DNA of 50,092 bases from a virus, in IMG/VR virus record IMGVR_UViG_3300032249_000382, positions 1-50,092 of that record. One strand, given 5' to 3'. Within the stretch, counting starts at the first letter, position 1, and the number at the start of each line of letters is the position of its first letter. The position numbers and the translations under genes are program-made. This document shows, piece after piece, positions 5,302 through 13,963 of this stretch. Under the pieces are notes generated by a model that was not told the origin of the DNA, ran no database searches, and was given only the letters and a program-made list of their open reading frames with translations.

Positions 5302-7937
5302 TGAAATTTTATACCAATGCGATAACATGGGGTGGAAACATTCTATATCGTGGCATTGAAAACGGAAGACGGGTGCGACATAAAGTCGATTATCACCCGT
5401 CTTTGTTTGTGCCTTCTCAAAAACCATCAAAATATACGACAATCTATGGTGACTATCTCGGTAAGATTGAACCGGGCACAATCAAAGATTGTCGTGATTT
5501 TTTAAAGCAATATGATGGTGTTGAGAGTTTTAAGATATATGGAATGACCAGATATGAATATTGTTTCATATCAGATGAATTTTCCGAAGTAATAGACTGG
5601 GATATTACCAAGATTAAAATAGCTAACATCGATATCGAAGTTGGCTCGGAATCTGGATTTCCAGAACCTGATGATGCTAAAGAACCACTTACAGCTATAA
5701 CTATAAAGATGGATGGTAAGTTCGTAACATTTGGCTGTGGAGAATTTATCAATACACATGATGATGTGATTTATTTCAAATGCTTTGATGAGTTTGACTT
5801 AATTAGCAAGTTTGTCAGTTGGTGGGAGTCCGATTATCCAGATATCATCACGGGATGGAATGTTGCTAACTTCGATATTCCATATCTAATCAATCGCATT
5901 AACAAATTGGTTGGTGAGAAGGTTTCTCGACGACTATCTCCATGGGGTGTTATACAACCACGAACACTAGACTTTGGTAATAATCGCAAGATTAACTCTT
6001 ATGGATTCCTAGGAATCGCTATTCTTGATATGATCGACCTATATCGACGTTATGCTCCTGATGGTAAATCACAGGAATCCTATAAGTTGGATAATATTGC
6101 ACATGTTGAGTTAGGTGAAAGAAAATTGTCCTATGAAGAATATGGCAATCTTCATAGCCTATATAAGGAAGATTATCAAAAGTTTATTGAGTATAACATC
6201 AAAGACGTTGATCTCGTGGATAAATTGGATGAGAAGCACAAGTTTATTGAACTTGCTCTTACTCTGTCCTATGATAATAAATGTAACTATGAGGACGTGT
6301 TCGCACAGGTCCGTATGTGGGACGTTATCTGTTTCAACCATCTTAAATCCAAGAATATGGTTGTCCCACCATTAGAGAAGCGTGAAAAGGATGAAGCATA
6401 TGTGGGTGCATACGTTAAGGATCCCTTGGTTGGATTTCATAATTGGGTTGCTAGTTTTGACGTTAATTCTGAGTATCCTTCAGTCATTATGGGAAGCAAT
6501 ATTTCCCCGGAGACCATTGTGGAACCTGATTGTTATACTGATAATATGCGTCGTGTTCTGGCCTCCGGTGTATCAGTGGACTCTCTATTGGCCCGTAGGC
6601 TGGATCTGGATTCCCTGAAAGATGAAGATGTCTGCCTAACAGCGAACGGGCAGTTCTATCGTCGTGATAAACAAGGCTTCATGCCCGAAATGATTGAAAA
6701 GATGTTCGCTGATCGTAAAGTTTATAAAAAGGAGATGTTAAATGCAGAAAACGCCTACGAGGAAGAAATCAACAAAATCAAAAACGGAGAATCCGGAAGT
6801 AGAAGCTCCCAAGGTAACCAAGCCTCGGAAACCAAGGGCAAAGAAAGTGACTCCGATAGTAGAGCCAGACTTTCAGAAATTAAAAAGAGAATTGCCAAAT
6901 ACAGAAACCTCCAACTCTCCAAAAAGGTCTCTCTTAATTCCCTTTATGGTGCTCTTGGTAATAAGTATTTTCGCTTTTTCGATATACGCAACGCGGTTGC
7001 AGTCACTACCACAGGACAACTCTCTATCCGATGGATCGAAACTTCCCTCAATGGTTATCTCTCCAAAATTTTAAAAACTGAGGAAGATTATGTCATTGCA
7101 GTTGATACGGACTCGGTGTATCTTCGCCTTGGCCCACTTGTGGACAAAACTATTAACGCAGACGGTGCAGTTAGGGATCCAGCAAGCATCATCACCTTCT
7201 TGGACAAGGTATGTGAAGCTAAAATTCAACCTGTTATTGATAATGCTTGTCGAGACCTTGGCGAATACACTAACGTATTCCAACAAAAGATAATAATGAA
7301 AAGAGAAGTCCTGGCTGATAAAGCTATTTGGACATCTAAGAAACATTATATTCTAAATGTCCATAACTCTGAGGGTGTGCAGTATTCGCAACCGAAAAAG
7401 AAGATTATGGGGCTTGAAATGATCAAGTCATCCACACCTACAGCATGTAGAGACAAATTGAGAGAATCTGTTGATGTTATTTTTGGTGGAACAGAAAGCG
7501 ATGTTCAGGATTTTATTCAAGGGTTCAGAGAGGATTTCAAATCTCTACCTCTATCCGACATTGCTTTTCCTCGTGGAGTCAATGGGTTGGTTAAATATGC
7601 GGATTCTAAGAATATTTATGGATCGGGGTGCCCTATTCATGTTCGCGGTTCTCTCATGTATAATAATCTTCTACATAAGCACGATCTTATTGTTAAGTAT
7701 CCTTTGATACAAAACGGTGAGAAAATTAAATATATACATCTTACGGAACCAAATACCATTCAATCCAATATCATTGCTTTTCCGCAGGGTGACATCCCGG
7801 AAGAGTTTGACTTACATAAGTATATCGACTATAATATACAATTCGAGAAGGCTTTTTTAGATCCTCTAAAGATCATTCTTGAAGCTATCGACTGGAAATC
7901 GGAACGAGTGTCTAGCCTAGAGGACTTTTTCTCATGA
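5301..7937 (+). CDS. 43: Family B DNA polymerase, T4 gp43 type, 878 aa
   Basis: Replicative polymerase with 3'-5' proofreading. Exonuclease motifs: D111 and E113 (NIDIE), F191-D192 (WNVANFD), Y298 to D302 (YNIKD). Polymerase motifs: A at 387-394 (DVNSEYPS), B at 542-550 (K then NSLYG), C at 602-604 (DTD). T4 gp43 is 898 aa, so length is normal. Residues about 493-521, at the tip of the fingers, are a Ser/Gly/Glu low-complexity stretch and coincide with an alternative-frame ORF (6742-7074). The C-terminus SSLEDFFS resembles the clamp-binding tail of RB69/T4 polymerase (SLFDMF). It overlaps the gene before by one base and the gene after by four. Confidence 0.97.
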   Translation: MKFYTNAITWGGNILYRGIENGRRVRHKVDYHPSLFVPSQKPSKYTTIYGDYLGKIEPGTIKDCRDFLKQYDGVESFKIYGMTRYEYCFISDEFSEVIDWDITKIKIANIDIEVGSESGFPEPDDAKEPLTAITIKMDGKFVTFGCGEFINTHDDVIYFKCFDEFDLISKFVSWWESDYPDIITGWNVANFDIPYLINRINKLVGEKVSRRLSPWGVIQPRTLDFGNNRKINSYGFLGIAILDMIDLYRRYAPDGKSQESYKLDNIAHVELGERKLSYEEYGNLHSLYKEDYQKFIEYNIKDVDLVDKLDEKHKFIELALTLSYDNKCNYEDVFAQVRMWDVICFNHLKSKNMVVPPLEKREKDEAYVGAYVKDPLVGFHNWVASFDVNSEYPSVIMGSNISPETIVEPDCYTDNMRRVLASGVSVDSLLARRLDLDSLKDEDVCLTANGQFYRRDKQGFMPEMIEKMFADRKVYKKEMLNAENAYEEEINKIKNGESGSRSSQGNQASETKGKESDSDSRARLSEIKKRIAKYRNLQLSKKVSLNSLYGALGNKYFRFFDIRNAVAVTTTGQLSIRWIETSLNGYLSKILKTEEDYVIAVDTDSVYLRLGPLVDKTINADGAVRDPASIITFLDKVCEAKIQPVIDNACRDLGEYTNVFQQKIIMKREVLADKAIWTSKKHYILNVHNSEGVQYSQPKKKIMGLEMIKSSTPTACRDKLRESVDVIFGGTESDVQDFIQGFREDFKSLPLSDIAFPRGVNGLVKYADSKNIYGSGCPIHVRGSLMYNNLLHKHDLIVKYPLIQNGEKIKYIHLTEPNTIQSNIIAFPQGDIPEEFDLHKYIDYNIQFEKAFLDPLKIILEAIDWKSERVSSLEDFFS
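6742..7074 (+). CDS. Candidate overprinted membrane protein inside the polymerase gene, 110 aa
   Basis: This frame lies wholly inside gene 43, shifted by +1. AAAAGGAGATGTTAA precedes its ATG, a ribosome binding site better than many in the window. The N-terminal half is Lys/Pro/Glu-rich (TKPRKPRAKKVTP) and the second half has one membrane segment (LLIPFMVLLVISIFAFSIYA, about 67-86). In the first 45 polymerase codons of the overlap I count only 6 ending in T, against 16 in the first 45 codons of the polymerase gene, a shift that fits constraint on the second frame. Against it, other shorter open stretches in the same shifted frame are hydrophobic shadows. Confidence 0.45.
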   Translation: MQKTPTRKKSTKSKTENPEVEAPKVTKPRKPRAKKVTPIVEPDFQKLKRELPNTETSNSPKRSLLIPFMVLLVISIFAFSIYATRLQSLPQDNSLSDGSKLPSMVISPKF

Positions 7938-8119
7938 GTAAGAAAGAAGATAAAAATAATCTATATTCCCCAGGTAAGTTATATGAGTTTAAGCCTGACC
8001 AAACTATTAATGTTCATAGTGTTGTAGAGTTATGTGATGTTATTCGAATAGGCGTAGGAGGCCATGTTCTTAAAGAAATGAGTAAAGACTTGCAAAAGTA
8101 TTTCAAAGAGGTTGCATAA
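7934..8119 (+). CDS. Hypothetical protein, 61 aa
   Basis: ATG 7934 overlaps the polymerase stop (ATGA), so it is probably translated by coupling with gene 43. The N-terminus is polar (MSKKEDKNN) and the rest could be a small alpha/beta domain. Not recognised. Its stop overlaps the glycosyltransferase start by one base. Confidence 0.7.
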   Translation: MSKKEDKNNLYSPGKLYEFKPDQTINVHSVVELCDVIRIGVGGHVLKEMSKDLQKYFKEVA

Positions 8120-8898
8120 TGATTCCTAAGATTATACATCAAACCGCACCAACTGATAAAAGTAAGTGGCATCCGGTTTGGTATAATTGTCAATTATCTT
8201 GGAAAAAGAATTTTCCAGAAACACAATTCAAATATACTATGTGGACGGATGAGCAGTTGGAAAACCTTGTTCGTGTTTTTTATCCACAATACTGGGATCT
8301 ATACCAATCTTTTCCATTCCATATTATGAAGATCGACTTTGCTGAGTATTGTATTCTACATCGATATGGTGGTCTCTATGTTGATATGGATATGTATTGC
8401 TATCAAAACTTTTTTGAAGATATTAAAGATCAAGACTTTGTTCTATTGGAATCTTGTATGCCAGATGAGTTTATTCAAAATTGTATGATGGCTTCTTCTC
8501 CGGGTTCAGAGTTCTGGATTTTTTGTATGGATGAAATTAAAAGAACATTCTATAACTTCCCTGATAATACAGACTTACATACTCCCAAGAAGCTCGATGT
8601 TAGTTTCTATATTAAGGATACGGTTTGTTGTTATCATTTAACTAGAATGGCGCTCAGGTATGATAAACCTGTTCCTCTCTTTCCACAAAATCTATACAAC
8701 CCATTATGTAACACATATAGTCCTTTTCACAAGACTAAACATATGCTAACGAATACTTGGGGTGAAGATTTTATTCAAGCTAATATAGATAATATGAATA
8801 CCTGGGGTGACAAATTTGGTAATCTACAGGAATGGTTCTTACATAATTATAAGGATCGTTCTGATCTAGATAAGGATGCTTTAGGCGAGAATGTCTAA
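8119..8898 (+). CDS. GT32-like glycosyltransferase with DXD motif, 259 aa
   Basis: [10 protein letters not shown] at the start and the block [20 protein letters not shown] (residues 74-93) are typical of the Gly_transf_sug (GT32-like) family. D89-M-D91 is the DXD motif that binds the metal and nucleotide-sugar. The acceptor is unknown: phages use such enzymes to glycosylate DNA, virion proteins or host surface sugars. It sits between the polymerase and uvsX, where T4 has other genes. A second glycosyltransferase lies at 19701-20981. Confidence 0.82.
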   Translation: MIPKIIHQTAPTDKSKWHPVWYNCQLSWKKNFPETQFKYTMWTDEQLENLVRVFYPQYWDLYQSFPFHIMKIDFAEYCILHRYGGLYVDMDMYCYQNFFEDIKDQDFVLLESCMPDEFIQNCMMASSPGSEFWIFCMDEIKRTFYNFPDNTDLHTPKKLDVSFYIKDTVCCYHLTRMALRYDKPVPLFPQNLYNPLCNTYSPFHKTKHMLTNTWGEDFIQANIDNMNTWGDKFGNLQEWFLHNYKDRSDLDKDALGENV

Positions 8899-8921
8899 AG
8901 TATAACAATAAGGAGAAACTT

Positions 8922-9971
8922 ATGTCAGATATTTTTAACACGTTGTTGGCAGAGACCGACAACGAATACGCCGGCGTGGTTGATGATGGTGTAGCAGCCG
9001 GTGATGTATCAGGTTTCATTGGTACTGGATCATATGTCATGAATGCCCTATTATCAGGGTCTATTTATGGAGGTCTTCCTCAGAATAAGGTTACAGCATT
9101 TGCTGGTGAACCATCAGTCGGTAAAACTTTCTATGCCCTCAATGTGGTTAAACAGTTCTTAGAGGATAACCCGGATGGATTTGTATTTTATTTTGAATCA
9201 GAGTCCGCTATCTCCAAGCAATTCATTGTTGATCGTGGGATTGACGCAAGGCGTGTTGGTATTGTTCCTGTGGCTACTGTCCAAGAGTTTAGGACCCAGG
9301 CGGTAAAGATCCTTGACAAGTATCTAGAGGGTAAAGAAAAGCCTCCTATGGTATTTGTTCTCGACTCATTAGGTAATCTATCGACCGATAAAGAAATGCA
9401 AGATATTGCCGACGGTAAAGATACTAGAGATATGACCCGTGCCCAGTTGGTTCGAGGTGCATTCCGTGTCCTAACTCTGAAACTTGGTAAGGCACAAGTT
9501 CCACTTATTGTTACCAATCACGTTTATGATGTTGTTGGTTCATATGTTCCTATGAAGAAGATGGGCGGTGGTTCAGGATTAGAGTATGCAGCATCAACCA
9601 TTATCTTTCTATCTAAGAAGAAGGATAAGACACTGGACGACGATAATGGTCGCACCGGTGCAGTCATTACAGCACACCTCAAGAAGTCACGCATGACCGT
9701 TGAGGATCGTAAAGTTGAGACATGGTTAAACTATCAGGAAGGCCTCGATAAGTATTATGGACTACTTGATCTTGCGGAAAAGTATGGCATTGTGAAAAAG
9801 GTTTCCACTCGTTATGAGTTTCCTAATGGTGCTAAAGCATTTGAAAAGGAAATCAAGAAGAACCCAGAAAAGTTCTTTACAAAAGAAATCTTGGATACTA
9901 TCAATGAAGGATGCCAGGCAGACTTTCTATATGGTAAACATAATGAAAAGGAAAAAGACGATGCTGAGTAA
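8922..9971 (+). CDS. uvsX: UvsX, RecA-like recombinase, 349 aa
   Basis: The strand-exchange recombinase of T4-type recombination-dependent replication and repair. Walker A is GEPSVGKT (residues 62-69); Walker B is in [11 protein letters not shown] (about 143-153). The domain order and the position between genes 43 and 41 match T4, whose UvsX is 391 aa. AATAAGGAGAAACTT precedes the ATG. It overlaps the next gene by 11 bases. Confidence 0.93.
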   Translation: MSDIFNTLLAETDNEYAGVVDDGVAAGDVSGFIGTGSYVMNALLSGSIYGGLPQNKVTAFAGEPSVGKTFYALNVVKQFLEDNPDGFVFYFESESAISKQFIVDRGIDARRVGIVPVATVQEFRTQAVKILDKYLEGKEKPPMVFVLDSLGNLSTDKEMQDIADGKDTRDMTRAQLVRGAFRVLTLKLGKAQVPLIVTNHVYDVVGSYVPMKKMGGGSGLEYAASTIIFLSKKKDKTLDDDNGRTGAVITAHLKKSRMTVEDRKVETWLNYQEGLDKYYGLLDLAEKYGIVKKVSTRYEFPNGAKAFEKEIKKNPEKFFTKEILDTINEGCQADFLYGKHNEKEKDDAE

Positions 9972-10473
9972 GACTGTAACAATGTTTGCCAAAAAGATCA
10001 TTCATGAAGGAATGAAAAATCCATTACTCAAGATGGAAGTATATGAAAATGATAGAGGTGTATCTTTGTCTTTTAAGGAGAGTAACGGAGATTATGTTTC
10101 CTTGAACTATTCAGGATTATATTCCATCTATAGAAAAGTAAATGATAAGTATGAATGTCTATATGTCGGTCAGACCGATCACACGATATATGGAAGATTA
10201 AATCGTTGGGCAAAAGGTGTCGCAGGCAAATTGCGACATGATGAAAGTCACTCTGGTGCTATAAAAGCTAAACGAGATGGCATAACATTAACTGATGAAT
10301 TATATGTCAAAGTAATTGACTATGACACCGTTTATACAATGTGGAAAAATTTTACCAACGATTTTAATCATATTAGTATTTACGGAATTGATGAATGGAT
10401 AGCACCTTTATTAAAGTCAAAATATAATACCATTACATGTGAAGAATCGGCTAGTCTGGAGGACTTTTTCTAA
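9961..10473 (+). CDS. GIY-YIG-like protein with a polymerase-like C-terminal tail, 170 aa
   Basis: ATG 9961 follows AAGGAAAAAGACG and overlaps the uvsX stop. Residues about 45-90 read GLYSIYRK, then [17 protein letters not shown], then Arg/His residues, the layout of a GIY-YIG nuclease domain, although the later catalytic Glu is not obvious. The last residues, ASLEDFF, repeat the end of this phage's DNA polymerase (SSLEDFFS), which in T4/RB69 is the sliding-clamp peptide. A clamp-tethered nuclease acting in replication or repair is the inference. A homing endonuclease is the alternative. Confidence 0.65.
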   Translation: MLSKTVTMFAKKIIHEGMKNPLLKMEVYENDRGVSLSFKESNGDYVSLNYSGLYSIYRKVNDKYECLYVGQTDHTIYGRLNRWAKGVAGKLRHDESHSGAIKAKRDGITLTDELYVKVIDYDTVYTMWKNFTNDFNHISIYGIDEWIAPLLKSKYNTITCEESASLEDFF

Positions 10474-10811
10474 TGGAACTGGGGAGTGATTATAAATTTA
10501 GGGATGACCTGTTCAACTCAAAAGAAGAAGGAACTACTTGCCCCATAGAATTAACACTTGATCCGTTTGAAGGAGTAGTGTATCGTTACACCACAGTGAC
10601 ATTCAAGATGGGTGAGGACAATGTTCCTAGGATGTTATATGACTATGAGATCCTAAAGACTAATGACTTATCCATGATGACACTGAGAAAGAACCAAAAG
10701 TTCAATACGATTATTGGTTTGATTTTGAATGACCTATTACTAGATGCATCAGAAGTGGAAGGTGTGAGTGAGACTAGAACAGACAATCCTAAAGAATCTG
10801 ATAAAGAGTGA
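10473..10811 (+). CDS. Conserved hypothetical protein, 112 aa
   Basis: An acidic soluble protein ([20 protein letters not shown]). Its position between uvsX and gene 41 recalls small conserved proteins in T4-like phages (T4 has gene 40 here), but I cannot establish homology. It overlaps the helicase gene by 44 bases, so the two are probably co-translated. Confidence 0.7.
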   Translation: MELGSDYKFRDDLFNSKEEGTTCPIELTLDPFEGVVYRYTTVTFKMGEDNVPRMLYDYEILKTNDLSMMTLRKNQKFNTIIGLILNDLLLDASEVEGVSETRTDNPKESDKE

Positions 10812-12165
10812 GGACTATACTCGTAAAGTCCTGCCATTCTTAAAAGAAGAATACTTTGGTAATACGGAAGACCGGCTACTTTTCAATGAAGTGGCCGGCT
10901 TCATTCTGAAATATAACCAACAGCCAACTTTTGATGCTCTATCGATTGAGGTTGATAATATCCGTGGAACTACGGATGATACGGTTAAGAATATCCAAGA
11001 GACACTAAAAGAACTTGATGCCGACACAAATCCGACAAATCAGGACTGGCTTATTGAGAACACCGAGAAGTTCTGTCAGGAAAAGGCGATCTATAATGCA
11101 ATCACATCATCACTGGAGATTATGAATGGAAAAGGTAAGCTCACTAAAGGAGCCATACCTTCTCTATTGTCAGATGCTTTGTCCATATCTTTTGATCCTA
11201 ATGTCGGCCACGATTATCTAGAGCAGGCTGATGAACGATTTGAATATTATCATCATCATGAAGAACGTCTTCCTTTTGATCTAGAATTTTTCAACAAGGT
11301 TACGAAGAATGGTGTTCCTAGAAAAACATTAAATATCGTCATGGCTGGTGTTGGTGTTGGTAAATCACTAACACTTTGTCACTTTGCATCGGCTTATATT
11401 AAGCAGGGTAAGAATGTTTTATATATTTCAATGGAGCTTGCAGAAAAAGAAGTTGCTAAACGTATCGATGCTAATGTTCTAAATATTTCTCTTGATGATC
11501 TTATGATCTTATCCAAGGACATGTATTCTGATAAGGTCAATAAGTTGAAACAAAAGACCGATGGTAAACTGATAGTCAAGGAATATCCTACAGCGGCCGC
11601 ATCTACTGTTCATTTTCGGGCTTTGTTGAATGAATTGAACCTTAAGAAAAACTTTATACCAGATGTTATCATGATAGATTACCTAAACATTTGTGCATCG
11701 GCTCGCATAAAACCAGGTAATGGTGTTAACAGCTATACCTATATTAAGTCCATTGCGGAAGAACTAAGGGGATTAGCGGTTGAATATAATGTTCCAATTT
11801 GGTCAGCTACACAGTTGACTAGAAGTGGTTATGGTAGTTCTGATCCTGATTTGACAGATACATCCGAATCTTTTGGTCTACCTGCAACAGCCGACTTCTT
11901 TGTGGCTTTGGTGACCAATGATCAACTTGAACAATTGAACCAATTTGCAGTTAAGCAGTTGAAGAATCGATATGCTGATCCTTCTATGCACAAGAAAGAC
12001 ATCATAGGAGTTGACAAATCAAAAATGAGATTGTATGATGTTGAACAGTCGGCCAAAGATATTGTAGATACAGGATATGGTGATACTCCAATATTGAGAC
12101 CTAAGCCGTTTGATAATAGTGAAAAGCCTAAGATTGCAAATAAGTTCAAAGGATTAAAAGTATGA
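10768..12165 (+). CDS. 41: Replicative DNA helicase, T4 gp41 type, 465 aa
   Basis: DnaB-family hexameric helicase that unwinds the fork and works with the gp61 primase (33983-34996). Walker A is AGVGVGKS (193-200), followed by a RecA-like core with MIDYLN as Walker B (about 307) and an N-terminal helical domain. Length is close to T4 gp41 (475 aa). The start is GTG 10768, chosen because GGAAGGTGT precedes it and because LIKSEDYTRKVLPFLKEEYF aligns with the T4 N-terminus. The stop overlaps the next gene (ATGA). Confidence 0.93.
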   Translation: MRLEQTILKNLIKSEDYTRKVLPFLKEEYFGNTEDRLLFNEVAGFILKYNQQPTFDALSIEVDNIRGTTDDTVKNIQETLKELDADTNPTNQDWLIENTEKFCQEKAIYNAITSSLEIMNGKGKLTKGAIPSLLSDALSISFDPNVGHDYLEQADERFEYYHHHEERLPFDLEFFNKVTKNGVPRKTLNIVMAGVGVGKSLTLCHFASAYIKQGKNVLYISMELAEKEVAKRIDANVLNISLDDLMILSKDMYSDKVNKLKQKTDGKLIVKEYPTAAASTVHFRALLNELNLKKNFIPDVIMIDYLNICASARIKPGNGVNSYTYIKSIAEELRGLAVEYNVPIWSATQLTRSGYGSSDPDLTDTSESFGLPATADFFVALVTNDQLEQLNQFAVKQLKNRYADPSMHKKDIIGVDKSKMRLYDVEQSAKDIVDTGYGDTPILRPKPFDNSEKPKIANKFKGLKV

Positions 12166-12401
12166 AGAACCGTTTATATACATACTATCCCGAATTTGAT
12201 GACGATGATTGCTTGTTATGGCATGTCCATGAAACCGTCACCAATCAAATCATCATATCTTTTGTATTTGAAGATGATGCTCAGGAATGGTGTGACAGGT
12301 TTGAATATGGAATGGGATTTGCAGGATTCACTCCTTCTTTCATACTAACAAAGGTTCCGAAACTTGATATAGATGAGGCATTCTCGGCTGAATTTTCTTG
12401 A
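12162..12401 (+). CDS. Hypothetical protein, 79 aa
   Basis: ATGA overlap with the helicase gene indicates coupling. An acidic, aromatic-rich protein (YYPEFDDDDCLLWHVHE) with no recognised motif. Last gene of the uvsX-41 unit: a small inverted repeat and then a promoter follow. Confidence 0.7.
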   Translation: MKNRLYTYYPEFDDDDCLLWHVHETVTNQIIISFVFEDDAQEWCDRFEYGMGFAGFTPSFILTKVPKLDIDEAFSAEFS

Positions 12402-12413
12402 GGAATATTTCCT
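12401..12413 (+). terminator. Weak hairpin after the helicase unit
   Basis: AGGAA (12401-12405) and TTCCT (12409-12413) form a 5-bp stem with a 3-base loop between the end of a gene and the tRNA promoter. No U-tract follows, so it is at best a weak terminator or an RNA 3'-end stabiliser. Confidence 0.25.
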
Positions 12414-12423
12414 AAAATAACAC

Positions 12424-12452
12424 TTGACAATCCTGTGAGTTACCTCTATTCT
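12424..12452 (+). promoter_or_regulatory. Promoter for the tRNA cluster
   Basis: TTGACA (12424-12429), a 17-bp spacer and TATTCT (12447-12452) lie 21 bases before tRNA-Arg. A near-consensus host-type promoter, consistent with early tRNA expression. Confidence 0.7.
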
Positions 12453-12473
12453 AATAGAACGATAAGAAAATAT

Positions 12474-12550
12474 GGTTCCATAGCTCAACAGGATAGAGCA
12501 GCCGCCTTCTAAGCGGCAGGTTATAGGTTCGAATCCTATTGGGACCGCCA
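12474..12550 (+). tRNA. tRNA-Arg (UCU)
   Basis: Acceptor stem GGTTCCA pairs with TGGGACC, followed by G and an encoded CCA. Anticodon stem GCCGC/GCGGC encloses loop CTTCTAA, giving anticodon TCT, which reads AGA/AGG. The T-arm TAGGTTCGAATCCTA is canonical. An AGA-reading tRNA fits an AT-rich phage that uses AGA more than its host does, which is inference. Confidence 0.93.
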
Positions 12551-12570
12551 GGAACGGTAATATAAAGTGG

Positions 12571-12599
12571 TTGACTTTTATATTTGTTACCTATATAAT
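12571..12599 (+). promoter_or_regulatory. Promoter overlapped by an inverted repeat
   Basis: TTGACT (12571-12576), a 17-bp spacer and TATAAT (12594-12599) precede the gene at 12630. ATATAAA (12560-12566) and TTTATAT (12577-12583), extended by GGTAA (12556-12560) and TTACC (12587-12591), form an inverted repeat around the -35 box. That could be an operator or an RNA processing hairpin after tRNA-Arg. Confidence 0.65.
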
Positions 12600-12629
12600 A
12601 TCCAGATGATTGAGATTGGGAGATAGGAA

Positions 12630-12812
12630 ATGAGAGACGAAACGGTAAAACGGGAATCTTATTGGATAGTAGAGGCGGTTGACCGATCTGGAAGAATATT
12701 ATATAATGGTACTTTCTTTACCTTTGATAAGGCATGGGACAAATACTATTCATTTAAGAACCGGGCCCGCGTTTCTTTGCAACGTAAATTTAAGGAAATT
12801 AAAGCGGCCTAA
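12630..12812 (+). CDS. Hypothetical protein between tRNA genes, 60 aa
   Basis: GGGAGATAGGAA precedes the ATG and a good promoter lies at 12571-12599. The protein is basic, with a compact beta-like N-terminal half (SYWIVEAVDRSGRILYNGTF) and a basic helical end. Not recognised. It splits the tRNA cluster, a common place for small accessory genes. Confidence 0.65.
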   Translation: MRDETVKRESYWIVEAVDRSGRILYNGTFFTFDKAWDKYYSFKNRARVSLQRKFKEIKAA

Positions 12813-12824
12813 TGTATAACAATT

Positions 12825-12899
12825 GCGGGTGTAACTCAGTGGTAGAGTGTCAGCCTTCCAAGCTGTTCGTCGCTGGTTCGAATCCAGTCACCCGCTCCA
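12825..12899 (+). tRNA. tRNA-Gly (UCC)
   Basis: Acceptor stem GCGGGTG pairs with CACCCGC, then T and encoded CCA. Anticodon loop CTTCCAA between TCAGC and GCTGT gives anticodon TCC. T-arm CTGGTTCGAATCCAG is canonical. It reads GGA/GGG. Confidence 0.93.
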
Positions 12900-12904
12900 T
12901 TAAT

Positions 12905-12978
12905 GCGGATATAGTATAAAGGTATTATGTCACGTTTCCAACGTGAAGAAGGTGGGTCAGTACCACCTATCCGCTCCA
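12905..12978 (+). tRNA. Second tRNA-Gly (UCC), with abnormal T-loop
   Basis: Acceptor GCGGATA pairs perfectly with TATCCGC, followed by T and encoded CCA. Anticodon stem TCACG/CGTGA encloses TTTCCAA (anticodon TCC). T-stem GGTGG/CCACC is perfect, but the 7-base loop is GTCAGTA instead of TTCRANY: T54 is G, A58 is G and Y60 is A, so the universal T54-A58 pair is lost. The D-stem has only three pairs, though the D-loop keeps GG. It is either a specialised or a decaying tRNA; intact stems argue against simple decay. Confidence 0.72.
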
Positions 12979-12997
12979 TTATATTGAGATACATCGG

Positions 12998-13074
<77 letters not shown>

Positions 13075-13088
13075 TTTAAGGATAATTT

Positions 13089-13724
13089 ATGGATACTTGG
13101 AACGAATATAGTTATTTTCCAACAAACACTTATACAATTTCAAAGCCTGAATTTCTAGATCAGGTTAAACCGGTAGCATATGAGTATTTAGAAAAAATTA
13201 AATCAGAATATCCTATTAATGAAATGTATCCTGTTTATCATACATACAATTTCCACAATGATGATAGAATATCCGATTTCAGTAACTATATTGTGAATAC
13301 TGCTTGGCAAATCTTAAACAGTCAGGGATATAGTATGCAAGAAAAGACTACAAGGTTCACTTCCATGTGGTTACAATCACATCATAAATATTCCATGATG
13401 GAGAGACATATACATCCAGTTGACTCACAGATTATAGGATTTTATTTCTTGGATACTCCAGAAAATTGTAATCGGATGATAATACATGATCCTAGATCGG
13501 CCAAAGTTCAGATAAGTATGCAAGAAAATGACGCCACCAAACTAAGTTATGCTTCTGATATGATATATTTTGCTCCTGAACCAGGAATGTTATATTTCAT
13601 CAATTCATGGGTGCCACATTCGTTTTCTAAGAATGGATCGGATGATCCTTGTAACTTTATACATTTCAATATAAAAGTGGATAATGCTATCGTAAATATT
13701 CCACCTCCAGCGGAGGTAATATGA
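13089..13724 (+). CDS. 2OG-Fe(II) oxygenase-like protein, 211 aa
   Basis: The second half matches the putative 2OG-Fe(II) oxygenase family common in phages: HIHPVDSQIIGFYFLDTP (H107/H109, D112 as likely metal ligands), MIIHDPR, then PEPGMLYFINSWVPHSF with H177 as the distal ligand and a final FIHFNI strand. The usual Arg that binds 2-oxoglutarate is not obvious. Substrate unknown. AAGGATAATTT precedes the ATG, right after tRNA-Pro. It is one of four such enzymes in the window, all different. Confidence 0.72.
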   Translation: MDTWNEYSYFPTNTYTISKPEFLDQVKPVAYEYLEKIKSEYPINEMYPVYHTYNFHNDDRISDFSNYIVNTAWQILNSQGYSMQEKTTRFTSMWLQSHHKYSMMERHIHPVDSQIIGFYFLDTPENCNRMIIHDPRSAKVQISMQENDATKLSYASDMIYFAPEPGMLYFINSWVPHSFSKNGSDDPCNFIHFNIKVDNAIVNIPPPAEVI

Positions 13725-13963
13725 AGTATAGTATAAGATTTAATAAATCTAGAGGATTAGCAGGTAGGGGATCAATAGACCATGTGTGGCGGGTTTTTGC
13801 GGAGGATAAAGAGTATTTGTTTAAACATGTGAAAATCAATGTAGAATCTTTCAGTGAGAGAGTCGGCGAAGATTGGAATATAGCATGTTATGGTAAAATG
13901 ACTATTGATAGAGATACCTCAACCGCTATAATAGATAAAGATATAGAGAGTTCAAATGGATGA
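13721..13963 (+). CDS. Conserved small phage protein, 80 aa
   Basis: ATGA overlap with the oxygenase gene. MKYSIRFNKSRGLAGRGS and the strand-rich remainder resemble a small protein found beside oxygenase genes in cyanophage-like viruses; function unknown. It ends eight bases inside the next small gene. Confidence 0.65.
   Translation: MKYSIRFNKSRGLAGRGSIDHVWRVFAEDKEYLFKHVKINVESFSERVGEDWNIACYGKMTIDRDTSTAIIDKDIESSNG

Noticed and set aside
6382-6618. 78-codon hydrophobic frame inside the DNA polymerase gene
   Set aside because: Same shifted frame as the 6742 candidate, but no ribosome binding site and composition typical of a wobble-T shadow. It is used as a caution for the 6742 claim.
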